DNA of 64,000 bases from the NCBI GenBank assembly GCA_002238445.1, contig MPML01000001.1, positions 62,001 through 126,000 on the forward strand. The letters are read 5' to 3'. A program made the translations under genes and the position numbers. The notes under the pieces were generated by a model. The model saw only the letters and a program-made list of their open reading frames with translations. It did no database searches and was not told the DNA's origin. Each line of letters opens with the position of its first letter. The stretch's first letter is position 1. The DNA comes from Caldilineaceae bacterium bin5. Lineage in GTDB: Bacteria; Chloroflexota; Anaerolineae; Caldilineales; Caldilineaceae. Shown here one piece after another: positions 36,169-46,048 of this stretch.

Positions 36169-37860
36169 CTACTGCAGAGTGCGGAGTTCGACAAAAGTCG
36201 TTTCACCGTCTCGCACAGTAATGTCTTCTCTGACTTCCTCGCCGTTCACATAGCCTGAAATGAGATAGTTGCCAGCGGGGATGTGGCTTAAGGCTCCGTT
36301 TTCGCCCCAAGATGGGTCCGGGCCGATGCTTTCCTGTTCGGGATAGGTTTCAATAACGCGGTACCAGCGGACGCCTGTCTCCTCATACCGGTAAAGGGAG
36401 AGCTGAACGCCGGGCCAGGTGCGGCCTGCTGCGGAAAGTAGCCGGACAGCAACCGAACCGGTGTAGGCTGCGGGGCTCATCCACAGTGCAGGGTTTACAG
36501 TGTGCAGATAGCTGTTCTGGCCGATCCGGACTTCCATGTGCAGGTGAGGTCCAATCGCAATGCCTGTCATGCCAACGCCGCCCAGAAAGTCACCGGCCCC
36601 CACCCATTGGCCTTCCTGAACCTCCACACTGGAAAGGTGGCCATATAGAACAAATACATCCTGCTCTCCGCGCGTGGTAGTCAGCGCTCGGTCAAGGCGA
36701 ATTACAACCGAATTGCCGTAGAAATCGTTATAGGGTCCGAGGAGCTCAGGATTGTCGGGCCCGGCATGAATGACTTCGCCGGAAGCGGTTGCGAGCACAG
36801 GGGTGCCGACGGGATTGCCAATGTCGACACCGTGGTGGATTCGGTAGCGTCCGCCGCCGGTGCTGCCGAACTGGTAACCGGGGCTGTAGAGTTGATTGAA
36901 CCCACCGGGGAACGGCGATTCAAGCCAGAAGTGTTCGCCGCTGGTTGGATTTGGCGGCTCGAAAGTCGGCCACATGCTGCCTGGCCCGCTCGGTGAACGC
37001 GGCACCAGGCCTGTTTCGGCGCCCTCATCAACCTGAAACGACAGGGAATCCCGCGCCTTGTCGATTTCCTCGCGCAGAAGATTCAATTCTCCCATTGGCG
37101 GCCTGGAGACAAATCGCGGTTCGTAGCTCAAAGGCGGTACCGGAGTGCTGAAGGCCAATGGCTGCTTCGTGCCTTGCCCGAACATCGGCGGTCGAGAGAC
37201 GAACTCATCGCTGATAGTAGGGTTGAGCTGGTCACTATATGGCTCCGGCAGCGGTACGCCTTCAACATCGGACTGTATGAGGTCTTCGGGATTGGGGAGA
37301 TAGATGGGATCGATGTAGGCAGGGCTGTCCGGTGATGTAGATGCATGGGCGAGAGGAGCGCGATGGGTTGAATCGTCAATATCGACCGATTGTTCGGCAG
37401 CTTCTTCACTTTGTACGAGCATCGGAGCCAGCGGAGCCAGCTCTACTGTAGGGCGATCCATCGCCTGCGATAGTGAAGCCGGTATCAGTTCGGCGACGCG
37501 GGTTGAACTTGCCGTCGAGGCAAATTGAGCGTCTTGCTTCTGCGATTCAGTGATGTGAAGCACGACGGCAGAGGATGGCGCGGGTACAGGCACGGGAACT
37601 GGCCTCAGCCCTTGGGAGGCAACCGGGGCCGCCAGGCGGCGGGGCAGGTATAGAAATCCGACAAGAATGACGGTCAGGACAATTGCGAACCTGGTCCGGA
37701 ATGGGGAGCGTTGCCAGCGCTTACTCTCCTGCGAAGTGTCGGCTTCCGCGGACTCGTCTGACTCCAAATCGCGCGGCTGTGCTACAATGAGGGAGCGAAT
37801 TCGACTTAGCAACCGCTTCCAACGGTTCGGCCCCGGGGGATGGAAACTGCCATCCACCAT
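36169..37860 (-). CDS. Membrane-anchored M23-family metallopeptidase
   Basis: A protein of about 563 residues. A short cytoplasmic basic segment is followed by one transmembrane helix ([17 protein letters not shown]), a long low-complexity Pro/Ser/Ala region, and an M23 (LytM-type) domain near residues 330-480. Zinc-site motifs are HHGVDIG and PHLHMEV. The C-terminal 90 residues resemble a beta-sandwich with no family I recognise. ATG 37860 leaves a 54-base gap to the divergent trmD; a longer frame to 38001 would overlap trmD and has no ribosome binding site. It probably cleaves or monitors peptidoglycan cross-links, or activates amidases. Confidence 0.85.
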   Translation of the reverse strand: MVDGSFHPPGPNRWKRLLSRIRSLIVAQPRDLESDESAEADTSQESKRWQRSPFRTRFAIVLTVILVGFLYLPRRLAAPVASQGLRPVPVPVPAPSSAVVLHITESQKQDAQFASTASSTRVAELIPASLSQAMDRPTVELAPLAPMLVQSEEAAEQSVDIDDSTHRAPLAHASTSPDSPAYIDPIYLPNPEDLIQSDVEGVPLPEPYSDQLNPTISDEFVSRPPMFGQGTKQPLAFSTPVPPLSYEPRFVSRPPMGELNLLREEIDKARDSLSFQVDEGAETGLVPRSPSGPGSMWPTFEPPNPTSGEHFWLESPFPGGFNQLYSPGYQFGSTGGGRYRIHHGVDIGNPVGTPVLATASGEVIHAGPDNPELLGPYNDFYGNSVVIRLDRALTTTRGEQDVFVLYGHLSSVEVQEGQWVGAGDFLGGVGMTGIAIGPHLHMEVRIGQNSYLHTVNPALWMSPAAYTGSVAVRLLSAAGRTWPGVQLSLYRYEETGVRWYRVIETYPEQESIGPDPSWGENGALSHIPAGNYLISGYVNGEEVREDITVRDGETTFVELRTLQ

Positions 37861-37914
37861 AGAGTCTGCCAGCCGGCGGAAGTAGGCCAGGCCCAGTGCC
37901 GTCAAAAGAAAGTC

Positions 37915-38856
37915 ATGGCCCAGAGTAACGTGCTGAAGTACCGAACGGAAGACGAGCCCGAAAAAGCCTATGTTCAAGAGGAGGCTCCTCGCACCATCCA
38001 CTTCGATGTATTTACTCTATTCCCACAAATGATTGCAGGCGCTCTCTCAGAGAGCATACTGGCCCGAGCACAGAATAATGGCATTCTTCAAGTAGTGCTC
38101 CACAATATCCGCGACTACGCAACTGATCGTCATCAAACCTGTGACGGTTACCCTTACGGCGGCGGCGGCGGAATGGTAATGCGCCCCGAGCCGGTAGTAC
38201 GCGCTGTCGAATCGGTTTTGAGCCGTCCTCATGGTTGGCATTTATCGCAGGAGGAGGCTAATTCTGAACTACCCCCTTGGAATCCGGTCGAGGCGCCCGC
38301 AATTCCGCTGTCCACGCCGATAATTCTTCTTTCGCCTCAAGGCCGTTGCTTTGATCAGGTCGTTGCCGCGGAACTCAGTTCTCATAGTCGTTTGGCGCTG
38401 ATTTGTGGGAGATATGAAGGTGTCGACGAACGGATTCGTACCCAATTGATTACGGATGAGCTCAGTATTGGCGACTTTGTTCTTAGTGGAGGGGAAATCG
38501 CTGCCCTGGCGGTTATTGATGCTGTGACCAGGACGCTGCCTGGCGTGCTAGGTCACGACTCGGGCGCCCAAAATGACAGTTTTTCGGATGGTATGTCCGG
38601 CCTCCTGGAAGGGCCACAGTATACGCGACCTGCGAGTTTTCGAGGGGAAGACACACCGGAGGTGTTGACCAGTGGCCACCACGCAAACGTTGAACGCTGG
38701 CGACGTCAACATTCCCTCCTGCGCACCCTCGAGAGACGTCCTGATCTGTTGGTGCGCGCTGCTGCAGCAGGGCACCTTACCCAGGAAGACCGCGAATTCT
38801 TGTCGAGCCTCGGTTGGCAGGCCCCAAACGATTCTGCTGGCACCGACCCCTCTTGA
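37915..38856 (+). CDS. trmD: tRNA (guanine-37-N1)-methyltransferase
   Basis: SPOUT-class methyltransferase that methylates G37 of tRNAs to prevent frameshifting. Knotted-fold motifs are present: [41 protein letters not shown] with the catalytic Asp, and [20 protein letters not shown]. The C-terminal domain keeps [16 protein letters not shown]. The protein is about 313 residues, longer than the usual 240-260: it has about 25 extra N-terminal residues before [10 protein letters not shown] and an insertion around [21 protein letters not shown] 37915 has a weak purine-rich upstream site. The usual partners rimM, rpsP and rplS are absent. Confidence 0.93.
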   Translation: MAQSNVLKYRTEDEPEKAYVQEEAPRTIHFDVFTLFPQMIAGALSESILARAQNNGILQVVLHNIRDYATDRHQTCDGYPYGGGGGMVMRPEPVVRAVESVLSRPHGWHLSQEEANSELPPWNPVEAPAIPLSTPIILLSPQGRCFDQVVAAELSSHSRLALICGRYEGVDERIRTQLITDELSIGDFVLSGGEIAALAVIDAVTRTLPGVLGHDSGAQNDSFSDGMSGLLEGPQYTRPASFRGEDTPEVLTSGHHANVERWRRQHSLLRTLERRPDLLVRAAAAGHLTQEDREFLSSLGWQAPNDSAGTDPS

Positions 38857-39349
38857 ATTGACCAGGAACTTCGGCGGCACTCAATTTCCGTAGAAATTCC
38901 AACCCCGTATTGCAAAGCGATACAGGCCAAATGCCTGTCAATTCCCTGTTCACGGACGCGGAAAATAGTCAACTCAATCTGATGGCAGCGCTATTTTACC
39001 ATCGCCGATCTGCCAATTCCAAATGCATATGGCAGGCATCATTTCGACAGGTTGACTACGAAGGCAACTCAAGGTCTACGGAACGCGGGCGAAGTGTCGA
39101 CTTGGAGGAATTTGCCTGCATTTCAGGAGGTAGACAGATCGGATTAAAAGAGGCATACTAGGGGCCATCGGATACAACATACCACTAAAAAGCGCCACTG
39201 TCGTAGATCGAAAACGAAGGTTTGATTTCGTGGAGAGGAACGTAACGGTGGACTGAGTCAAATAGCCCCCAATATCTCCAGACTTCAAAATGTCCGGGAC
39301 GGTTACGCGGTACGCGGTAGGGTGGAGCAGCGGTTGGGGAGCCAAACAA
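38857..39349. other. Intergenic stretch, no gene seen
   Basis: A 493-base gap between trmD and the RRM gene. One short open frame (38910-39161) has no ribosome binding site or family match. Part of it could be a long leader of the RRM gene, as in cold-inducible RNA-binding protein genes, but I see no specific structure. Confidence 0.5.
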
Positions 39350-39649
39350 ATGACCAAGCGTATTTACGTGGGCAACTTGCCTTACTCGGCGACTGAAGAG
39401 GAAGTCCGGGGTCTGTTTTCCCCTCACGGTGATATTGTAAGCGTCGCCATGATCACCGACCGGGAAACAGGTAGATTTCGCGGATTCTGTTTCGTGGAGA
39501 TGGAAGATGACGGGGCCGATGCCGCGATCGCAGCCCTGAATGACATGGAAATGGGTGGGCGTTCATTAAGAGTGAACGAAGCGCGCCCGCGAGAGGAACG
39601 TGGTGGACAGGGGGGAGGCTACCGAGACCGCGGTGGCGGTCGCTGGTAG
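39350..39649 (+). CDS. Small glycine-rich RRM RNA-binding protein
   Basis: A 99-residue single-RRM protein of the cyanobacterial Rbp/plant GRP type. RNP2 is IYVGNL and RNP1 is RGFCFVEM; the C-terminus is Arg/Gly-rich (RPREERGGQGGGYRDRGGG). ATG 39350 puts RNP2 at residue 4, as in the family, with GGGGAG about 9 bases upstream. Such proteins bind single-stranded RNA and are often cold-induced. It is monocistronic: a terminator follows at 39690. Confidence 0.93.
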   Translation: MTKRIYVGNLPYSATEEEVRGLFSPHGDIVSVAMITDRETGRFRGFCFVEMEDDGADAAIAALNDMEMGGRSLRVNEARPREERGGQGGGYRDRGGGRW

Positions 39650-39689
39650 AAGGCAGCCCTTTGCCGCAATTCCATAGCCGCCATTTTGG

Positions 39690-39726
39690 GCCGCCTCTCT
39701 TCGGCGCGTAGAGGCGGCTCCTTATT
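39690..39726 (+). terminator. Terminator after RRM gene
   Basis: GCCGCCTCT (39690-39698) pairs with AGAGGCGGC (39710-39718) around an 11-base loop, followed by TCCTTATTT. Confidence 0.75.
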
Positions 39727-39776
39727 TCAGTAGCAGGCGGGCGCCAAGGTTCGCCCGTGCATAGGGAAACGCTAGC

Positions 39777-40406
39777 ATGAATCCAAACCTTCGACTTGCA
39801 AGGCCCCAAGACGCAGCAGCCATAAGCAACATTTACGCCCCAATCGTGCGCGATACGCCCATTTCCTTTGAACTTGTGCCGCCTGCCGAAGAGGAAATTG
39901 CCGCCCGCCTGACCAAGACTTTGACGCGCTTTCCCTGGCTCGTATGCACTACGCAGGGGCGCCTATTGGGCTATGCTTACGCAGGTGCACACAGTGAGAG
40001 GGCAGCATACCAGTGGGCAGTGAATGTATCGGTATATGTTCATAATCAAGCCAGGCGTCTGGGCGTGGGAAAGGCGTTGTACGATACTCTTTTTTCGATA
40101 TTGCGCTTACAGGGATTTCACCGGGCCTATGCCGGGATCACTTTGCCGAACGCGGCCAGCGTCGGCCTTCACGAATCCTTCGGCTTTACGTCAGTCGGAA
40201 CGTATGAACGGGTGGGCTACAAACATGGGGCGTGGCACGACGTAGGCTACTGGCAACTAACTCTACAAGCCAGTGACGGCGCACCGGCGCTGCCGCGGCC
40301 GTTGCCAGATCTGCTGGAAAGTAGAGAACTGAAGGCGGAGTTGCAGGCCGGTTCGGAGAAGCTGGCTTACTCCATGCAGGAGATTGGTGGGGCACTCGAC
40401 GTCTGA
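39777..40406 (+). CDS. GNAT N-acetyltransferase, phosphinothricin acetyltransferase-like
   Basis: A 209-residue acetyl-CoA-dependent acetyltransferase. The acetyl-CoA loop is RRLGVGKALYD, and ISFELVPPAEEEIAARL and AGITLPNAASVGLHESFGF match the Pat/Bar branch (MddA/YncA-like). A C-terminal extension of about 30 residues beyond the family core has no recognisable domain. GGGA lies about 9 bases before the ATG. Members acetylate methionine sulfone/sulfoximine or related amino-acid analogues. It may or may not belong to the catabolic cluster that begins 180 bases downstream. Confidence 0.87.
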   Translation: MNPNLRLARPQDAAAISNIYAPIVRDTPISFELVPPAEEEIAARLTKTLTRFPWLVCTTQGRLLGYAYAGAHSERAAYQWAVNVSVYVHNQARRLGVGKALYDTLFSILRLQGFHRAYAGITLPNAASVGLHESFGFTSVGTYERVGYKHGAWHDVGYWQLTLQASDGAPALPRPLPDLLESRELKAELQAGSEKLAYSMQEIGGALDV

Positions 40407-40586
40407 CACTTCGCCGGGAAGCATGGGCAGAGCGGCAGTCGATTTTGTCGAATGCACTGCCAACTTTGGTTCATGCCATGGTTGACTGGTAGAATTCCCC
40501 GGGAATCCTCTGGTTCCCGCAAAGAATGGCCTCCTTTCAAATGAAGAGACACCACACCTGCCGACCCAGTGCATTGGAGTGCAACT

Positions 40587-42401
40587 GTGGATGACCCTTT
40601 GGTCGCGGACGCCAGTGCCGGTGCCCCGGCAACTCTGGCCGAAATTCGAGCAGGCTCCTACTACGATTCCGTCGTCCTTATGCAACTTCAGCGCGCCTTG
40701 GCTGCGTTGCCAGGCGTTTTGGACGCCGGCGTGGTGATGGGAACCCCGGCCAACAAAGAGTTGCTCGTCCAAAACGCTCTCTTAACAGAGGAAGTCGAAC
40801 GCGCCGCGCCTGAAGACCTCATTTTGATTGTCAGGGCGGAGTCGGCGCAGGCCGGCAACACGGCCCTGAAGCGCGTAGACGATCTGCTGTCGGCCCGCAG
40901 GTCACAGCATTCGGATGCATATCGACCTAAGAGCCTTTCGAGCGCGACGCGCATGATCCCAGAGGCTGAGTGGGTTCTTGTTTCCTTGCCAGGCAGGTAT
41001 GCAGCCGGGGTAGTTCGTGATGCACTCAACCTGGGCAAAAACGTTTTTCTCTACAGCGACAATGTCAGTATCGAAGACGAAATTTCTCTTAAGGAGTCGG
41101 CCGCTTCCAAAGGTCTGATGGTGATGGGGCCGGACTGCGGCACGGCACGTGTGAAAGGTGTTGGACTCGGCTTCGCAAACAGGGTACGTCAGGGCAAGAT
41201 CGGAATCGTCGCTGCTTCCGGTACAGGGTTGCAGGCGATTATGGTCGGCATCCACCGTTTGGGAGGTGGCATTTCACAGGCCTTCGGCACGGGTGGTCGC
41301 GACCTGTCGGCAGAGATACAGGCCAGGTCGGCGAAACAGGCTCTGGCTTTTCTGAATGACGATCCGCAGACCGAGCAGATTGTCATCGTATCCAAGCCTC
41401 CTTCAGCGTCTGTCGCGCAGAGGTTGTTGGCCGAAGCGAACGCCTGCAACAAACCGGTGGTTGTAAATTTCATCGGAAGCCGGCCAACAAAGGGGCAGCA
41501 AGAGGGTGAATCGTGCATCCGATTTGCAAGGACACTCGACGAAACGGCAGAGATGGCTGTCGGACTGACCAATTCCGCAGAATCGGCACTCGATTCAGGG
41601 CCCGGATCACGTGCTCCACAGGGAACAGGCGAACCTTCCCGACCTGTCCTGATTCCAGGCCCGCATTCATTCCTACGCGCGCTTTATTCGGGAGGGACAC
41701 TGGCTTACGAAGCGCTCTACCTCTTACAGGATTCGCTGCCGTCGGTTCGGTCTAATGGATTGCTGGAAGGCGGCCTGACATTGGACAACCCCCACCGCAG
41801 CCAGGGCCATACGGTCGTAGATTTGGGCGGTGACGATTTTACTGTTGGACGGCTGCACCCGATGCTCGACAACGATTTACGGATCCGTCGACTGTTACAG
41901 GAGGCAGGGGACCCTGAGACAGGTCTAGTGCTGCTGGACGTTGTTCTGGGAGACGGCGCGCACCCGGATCCGGCTAGTGAACTGGCCCCGGCCGTCGAGC
42001 AGGCCATTGCCCTCGCAGATGAAGACGGTCGGTCCTTGCCGGTTGTGGCAGTCGTCATTGGCACTGAAGAAGACCCACAGGGGCTGGGCAGACAGGTCGA
42101 ACAGCTGGAGGCAGCTGGCGCGTCCGTCTTTACCAGACATGACGAGGCAGTAAGAGCTGTGCGAGATGCTTTTGTTGGAAGAGAGGACGGACGGAAAAGC
42201 AGGCGGTCTGGGCCGGCCTCGAGCGTTGAACCGGGGGCCGAAGATTCCGGCTCCTGTTCTGGTTTCGCGGCCATAAACGTGGGCCTCGAGTCATTCACGG
42301 ACAGCCTGCGAGCTCAAGGGGCCGAGGTAGTTCATGTTGATTGGCGTCCTCCTGCAGGAGGGGACGACAGTTTGGCCAATTTGCTGTCACGGCTTCGTTA
42401 G
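40587..42401 (+). CDS. fdrA: FdrA-like acyl-CoA synthetase-fold protein (oxamate carbamoyltransferase AllF relative)
   Basis: A 604-residue protein with a succinyl-CoA-synthetase-like layout: an N-terminal domain with VVMGTPANKELL, a CoA-binding-like domain (SLPGRYAAGVVRDAL, MGPDCGTA) and a ligase-like part with GTGGRDLSAEI. E. coli FdrA (AllF), with AllG and AllH, has been reported to be oxamate carbamoyltransferase in allantoin fermentation. The start is GTG 40587 with GGAG 7-8 bases upstream; GTG 40569 is a longer alternative. The DUF1116 gene follows. No allH (DUF2877) or carbamate kinase gene is in the window, so the exact reaction may differ from E. coli. Confidence 0.82.
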   Translation: MDDPLVADASAGAPATLAEIRAGSYYDSVVLMQLQRALAALPGVLDAGVVMGTPANKELLVQNALLTEEVERAAPEDLILIVRAESAQAGNTALKRVDDLLSARRSQHSDAYRPKSLSSATRMIPEAEWVLVSLPGRYAAGVVRDALNLGKNVFLYSDNVSIEDEISLKESAASKGLMVMGPDCGTARVKGVGLGFANRVRQGKIGIVAASGTGLQAIMVGIHRLGGGISQAFGTGGRDLSAEIQARSAKQALAFLNDDPQTEQIVIVSKPPSASVAQRLLAEANACNKPVVVNFIGSRPTKGQQEGESCIRFARTLDETAEMAVGLTNSAESALDSGPGSRAPQGTGEPSRPVLIPGPHSFLRALYSGGTLAYEALYLLQDSLPSVRSNGLLEGGLTLDNPHRSQGHTVVDLGGDDFTVGRLHPMLDNDLRIRRLLQEAGDPETGLVLLDVVLGDGAHPDPASELAPAVEQAIALADEDGRSLPVVAVVIGTEEDPQGLGRQVEQLEAAGASVFTRHDEAVRAVRDAFVGREDGRKSRRSGPASSVEPGAEDSGSCSGFAAINVGLESFTDSLRAQGAEVVHVDWRPPAGGDDSLANLLSRLR

Positions 42402-42500
42402 GGACATCCGGCCAAGTGCGGCGATGCGGGGAGCGACTTCCGTAATGAATTGCAAAATGATGAACTCTACCAGTCGAAGAAGGCCGCCCGGAGGGGCTTC

Positions 42501-43748
42501 ATGGCAATCAACATAGACAACGCCAATGCCGCAGCAGTGGAACGAATAGTTGAGGCCCGGCCCGTCCTGACAGGGCTGGGCAGAGCCCTCGACCTGGTTC
42601 CAGGCATGCACGAAAATCTGCTGCTTCACGCCGGCCCTCCGATTGCATGGGAGCAGGCTTCAGGGCCGCTGCGCGGCGCCTTGATTGGAGCACTGATCTT
42701 TGAGGGGAGAGCAGCGGATGAGGACGAGGCCGTGCGGATGATTGCAGGCGGCGAAATCAGTCTTTCGCCTTGCCATCACCACAGCGCGGTCGGCCCAATG
42801 GCGGGGGTCATCTCACCGTCGATGGCGGTGTATGTGGTTGAGAACCAGACGCACGGCAACCGGGCCTATTCGAACCTCAATGAAGGCTATGGCAAAGTAT
42901 TGCGGTACGGCGCGTACAGTGAAGAGGTGCAGGAACGGCTGCGCTGGATGCACGAGGTGATGGCTCCGGTACTCGCCGCAGCAATTGAATCCTGTTCTGG
43001 ACTGGATATTCGCGCGTTGCTGGCCGAAGCGTTGCATATGGGTGATGAGGGCCACAATCGCAACAAGGCAGGCTCTATTCTCTACACCAAGCAGTTGGCT
43101 CCTCACATCGCCAAGGGGGCGCCGGACCCGGCCACAGCGGCAGAAGTGCTTGAGGCGCTCGGAGACAATGCGCTGAGTGTCCTCAATCCAGTGATGGCCG
43201 CCTGCAAAGCCATGGCCGACGCCGGTCATGAGGTCGAGGGGAGCACCGTCGTTACGACGATGGCGCGCAATGGGACCGAATTCGGCATTCGCGTCAGCGG
43301 GCTGGGCGGGCGCTGGTTCACCTCGCCATGTCCCCAGCCCGTCGGACTCTACTTTCCTGGCTTCAGTGCGGAGGACGGCAACCCGGATATTGGCGACAGC
43401 ACTATCACGGAGACGGCCGGCATCGGCGCATTTGCGATGGCGGCGGCGCCGGCTATCGTCACTTTCGTAAGCGGCACGCCCCAGGACGCGCTCAACGCTA
43501 CGATGGAGATGTACGAAATTACTGCAGCCGAGCACACAGCATTTACAATTCCGCAGCTCGACTTTCGCGGCACGCCGGTGGGCATCGACTTGCGTGCGGT
43601 CGTTGAGACCGGCATCACGCCCAGAGTGAACACCGGCATTGCCCACAAGGAAGCCGGCGTCGGCCAGATTGGCGCTGGTCTCGTGCGCCCGCCTATTGAA
43701 CTCTTCACTGAGGCCCTCATCGCCTTTGCTGAGGAGTACGGATTCTAG
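42501..43748 (+). CDS. DUF1116 protein (AllG/YlbE relative)
   Basis: A 415-residue DUF1116 protein. Characteristic blocks are SPCHHHSAVGPMAGVISPSM, ENQTHGNRAYSNLNEG and MARNGTEFGIRVSG. GGAGG about 7 bases before ATG 42501 decides the start over a longer frame. DUF1116 proteins accompany FdrA; in E. coli the homologue YlbE (AllG) is a component of oxamate carbamoyltransferase. Here it lies 100 bases after fdrA and 56 bases before a cyclase-family gene. The conserved His triplet suggests a catalytic or metal site, which is inference. Confidence 0.85.
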   Translation: MAINIDNANAAAVERIVEARPVLTGLGRALDLVPGMHENLLLHAGPPIAWEQASGPLRGALIGALIFEGRAADEDEAVRMIAGGEISLSPCHHHSAVGPMAGVISPSMAVYVVENQTHGNRAYSNLNEGYGKVLRYGAYSEEVQERLRWMHEVMAPVLAAAIESCSGLDIRALLAEALHMGDEGHNRNKAGSILYTKQLAPHIAKGAPDPATAAEVLEALGDNALSVLNPVMAACKAMADAGHEVEGSTVVTTMARNGTEFGIRVSGLGGRWFTSPCPQPVGLYFPGFSAEDGNPDIGDSTITETAGIGAFAMAAAPAIVTFVSGTPQDALNATMEMYEITAAEHTAFTIPQLDFRGTPVGIDLRAVVETGITPRVNTGIAHKEAGVGQIGAGLVRPPIELFTEALIAFAEEYGF

Positions 43749-43803
43749 CAAGAACAGACGACTCTACTACCGACCACAGGATGATTCTCAGGAGAACAGT
43801 GCA

Positions 43804-44592
43804 ATGATCCCTTACGATCTTTCACAACCTTTGAACGCGGACTGCTCATTCTGGCCTTTCTATCCACCTTTCGAGGTGAAGTACTTCAAACGCAAGTCTG
43901 AGCACGGCGTGAATGCCCAGTATATTCAAACTTCGAATCACATGGGCACCCATCTTGATGCGCCGCGCCATTTTGTCACGAATGGCAGGACGATTGATCA
44001 AGTGCCTCTGGACTGGCTATACGGTGACGGCGTGATCGTTGATTTGAGCGACATGCTGGACGAGTTGGACATATTCGGCCCAGAGGACATTGAAAAACGA
44101 GTGGAGGTACGGAAAGGGGACATTCTCTTCATCAACACAGGCTGGCATCGCTACTCCTTCCTGGCTGAGGAGGGCGACGAGGAGAAGTACATACTCCGCC
44201 ATCCGGGACCCCATCACAGCATTTGCCAGTGGCTGCTGGACAAGGAGATTCATATCTGGGGCGTGGATATGATTTCGACTGATCATCCTATGAATCTGCC
44301 GATCGGGCGATTCCTGGGCAGAGGCGCTCTGGACCAGTGGGAGCGCGTGCGCAAGCAGTGTGAAGATAAGTTTGGCGGTTCCGATGCTGTTGACGAGTTG
44401 TTTCCAGAGGAGGCCTACCAGCTTACTCACAACGCTCTCTTCCCTCACGACTGCATGCATGTGGAGAATATGGGTGGACAGATCGGCGCGCCGGAGCTGC
44501 AGAACAGGCGGCTGACAGTTGGTGTCTTCCCCTGGTTGTTCAAAGGTGGGGAGGCGGCTTTCTGTCGCGCGGTAGCGTTTTTGGACGAGTAA
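43804..44592 (+). CDS. Cyclase-family metal hydrolase (kynurenine formamidase/isatin hydrolase-like)
   Basis: A 262-residue member of the cyclase family (pfam Cyclase). The metal motif H-x-GTH-x-D-x-PxH is seen as NHMGTHLDAPRHF. Related enzymes hydrolyse N-formylkynurenine, isatin or cyclic amides using Mn or Zn. CAGGAG 9 bases before ATG 43804 fixes the start. FdrA-DUF1116-cyclase gene order suggests that it makes or consumes the carbamoylated or amide substrate of the FdrA complex. It may take the place of a missing ureide hydrolase; its true substrate is unknown. Confidence 0.86.
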   Translation: MIPYDLSQPLNADCSFWPFYPPFEVKYFKRKSEHGVNAQYIQTSNHMGTHLDAPRHFVTNGRTIDQVPLDWLYGDGVIVDLSDMLDELDIFGPEDIEKRVEVRKGDILFINTGWHRYSFLAEEGDEEKYILRHPGPHHSICQWLLDKEIHIWGVDMISTDHPMNLPIGRFLGRGALDQWERVRKQCEDKFGGSDAVDELFPEEAYQLTHNALFPHDCMHVENMGGQIGAPELQNRRLTVGVFPWLFKGGEAAFCRAVAFLDE

Positions 44593-44663
44593 AGTTCTGT
44601 GATTCTCGAACTACGCATTCCATCAAATGATGACATTTCCGGCATTTGTCGAGGGTGGGCAGG

Positions 44664-45548
44664 ATGAAACCGGCGGCTTTTGATTATCACGCGCCTCGTA
44701 CAGTAGAAGAAGCATTGGCCCTGCTTTGGAACTATGGCGAAGACGGCAAGATCCTGGCCGGTGGGCAGAGCTTAGTGCCGACTATGAATTTTCGTTTGAC
44801 CCAGCCTACTGCGCTGATAGATCTTAACGGGATTGAGGGGTTGTTCTTTCTTCGAGAAGACGACGACGAGCTACGATGTGGGGCGATGACACGCCAGCGT
44901 GAAGTCGAACGCAGCGCTCTGGTGAAACGGATTGTTCCGTTACTCCACGAAACAATGCCCCACATCGCGCATGCTCAGATTCGCAATCGGGGAACCATTG
45001 GCGGAAGCCTGGCACACGCCGACCCTACGGCAGAACTGCCAGCCCTAGCAATTGCTCTGGATGCGAGCATGTATGTACGCAGCTTTACAGAAGCGCGGTG
45101 GATTTCGGCGCGAGACTACTATGTAGGGCTGTTCACCACTTCGATGCAGCCAGATGAGATGTTACTAGAGGTGGCTTTTCCAGGATTGCCGGCTGGCAGT
45201 GGCTGGGCATTCGAGGAGGTTGCCCGCCAGAAGGGCAATTACGCGATGTGCGGCGCCGCGGCTGTTGTTGATCTGGCCGAGGGAGGCTCAGTAGGAAACG
45301 TGACGCTCGTATTCCTTGGGGTAGGGGAAGCTCCGGTGGAGGCGGAACAGGCGGCCTCCTTGCTGGTCGGTGAAAAACCGACTGCAGCGGCTATTCGGGC
45401 TGCGTCCGATGCTGCCGCAAAACTGGATATTGACCCTGTCGGAGACATTCATGCCGGGCCGGCGTTCCGCCGTCATTTGGCGGGAGTCCTTGCAGAACGC
45501 GTACTGACCAAGGCCTGTGAGAGGGCAGCCGGGCACGAAAGGCAGTAG
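44664..45548 (+). CDS. Molybdenum hydroxylase FAD-binding subunit (CoxM/XdhB-like)
   Basis: A 294-residue flavoprotein subunit of the xanthine oxidase/CO dehydrogenase family. FAD-binding motifs are AGGQSLVPTMNFRL and NRGTIGGSLAHADPTAELP. ATG 44664 with GAGGG upstream is preferred over a TTG at 44646. It transfers electrons from the Fe-S subunit to the final acceptor. It is followed 17 bases later by the Fe-S subunit; the large subunit is about 2 kb further, after a membrane protein gene. A hydroxylase of N-heterocycles is more likely than CO dehydrogenase because the large subunit lacks the CO dehydrogenase active-site loop. Confidence 0.92.
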   Translation: MKPAAFDYHAPRTVEEALALLWNYGEDGKILAGGQSLVPTMNFRLTQPTALIDLNGIEGLFFLREDDDELRCGAMTRQREVERSALVKRIVPLLHETMPHIAHAQIRNRGTIGGSLAHADPTAELPALAIALDASMYVRSFTEARWISARDYYVGLFTTSMQPDEMLLEVAFPGLPAGSGWAFEEVARQKGNYAMCGAAAVVDLAEGGSVGNVTLVFLGVGEAPVEAEQAASLLVGEKPTAAAIRAASDAAAKLDIDPVGDIHAGPAFRRHLAGVLAERVLTKACERAAGHERQ

Positions 45549-45565
45549 AGGAACAGGACTGAGTT

Positions 45566-46048
45566 TTGGAACAGACGATCTCCGTTTCGGTGAATGGCCG
45601 CCCGTATGAACGTTCGGTCGAGCCGCGGTTGTTGCTGAGCGATTTTCTGCGTCATGACATTGGGTTGTCAGGCACCCACGTAGGATGCGAACACGGCGTC
45701 TGCGGCGCATGTACTGTGCTCGTGGACAGTGCGGCGGTGCGCTCCTGTCTAATGTTCGCGGTACAGGCGAATGGGCGCGAAGTTACCACAGTTGAAGGTT
45801 TGGACGGCGGCCAGGAGGATTTACATCCGATACAACATGGCTTCTGGGAGAAACATGGGCTCCAGTGCGGATTCTGCACGCCCGGCATCCTAATGACGCT
45901 GGTGCCATTCCTGGAAGAGAATCCCGATCCGTCGGAGGCTGAGATTCGTGAAATACTTTCGGGCAACATCTGCCGTTGCACGGGTTACCAGAAGATCGTG
46001 GAGGCCGTGCAGCTGAGCGCTATATTGTTACAGGAGAAACCCGGGTGA
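45566..46048 (+). CDS. Molybdenum hydroxylase 2Fe-2S subunit (CoxS/XdhC-like)
   Basis: A 160-residue ferredoxin-type subunit with two clusters. Plant-type cluster: C41, C46, C49 and C61 in CEHGVCGACTVLVDSAAVRSC. Helical-domain cluster: C101 and C104 in CGFCTPG, C136 and C138 in CRCTG. Start is TTG at 45566 with AGGA about 8 bases upstream; no ATG fits the family start. It carries electrons from the molybdenum site to FAD. The next gene starts at a GTG overlapping this stop (GTGA), so the membrane protein is translationally coupled to it. Confidence 0.94.
   Translation: MEQTISVSVNGRPYERSVEPRLLLSDFLRHDIGLSGTHVGCEHGVCGACTVLVDSAAVRSCLMFAVQANGREVTTVEGLDGGQEDLHPIQHGFWEKHGLQCGFCTPGILMTLVPFLEENPDPSEAEIREILSGNICRCTGYQKIVEAVQLSAILLQEKPG

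Noticed and set aside
42813-43751. A 312-codon minus-strand frame opposite the DUF1116 gene.
   Set aside because: Antisense shadow; the plus-strand protein has family blocks and a strong ribosome binding site.
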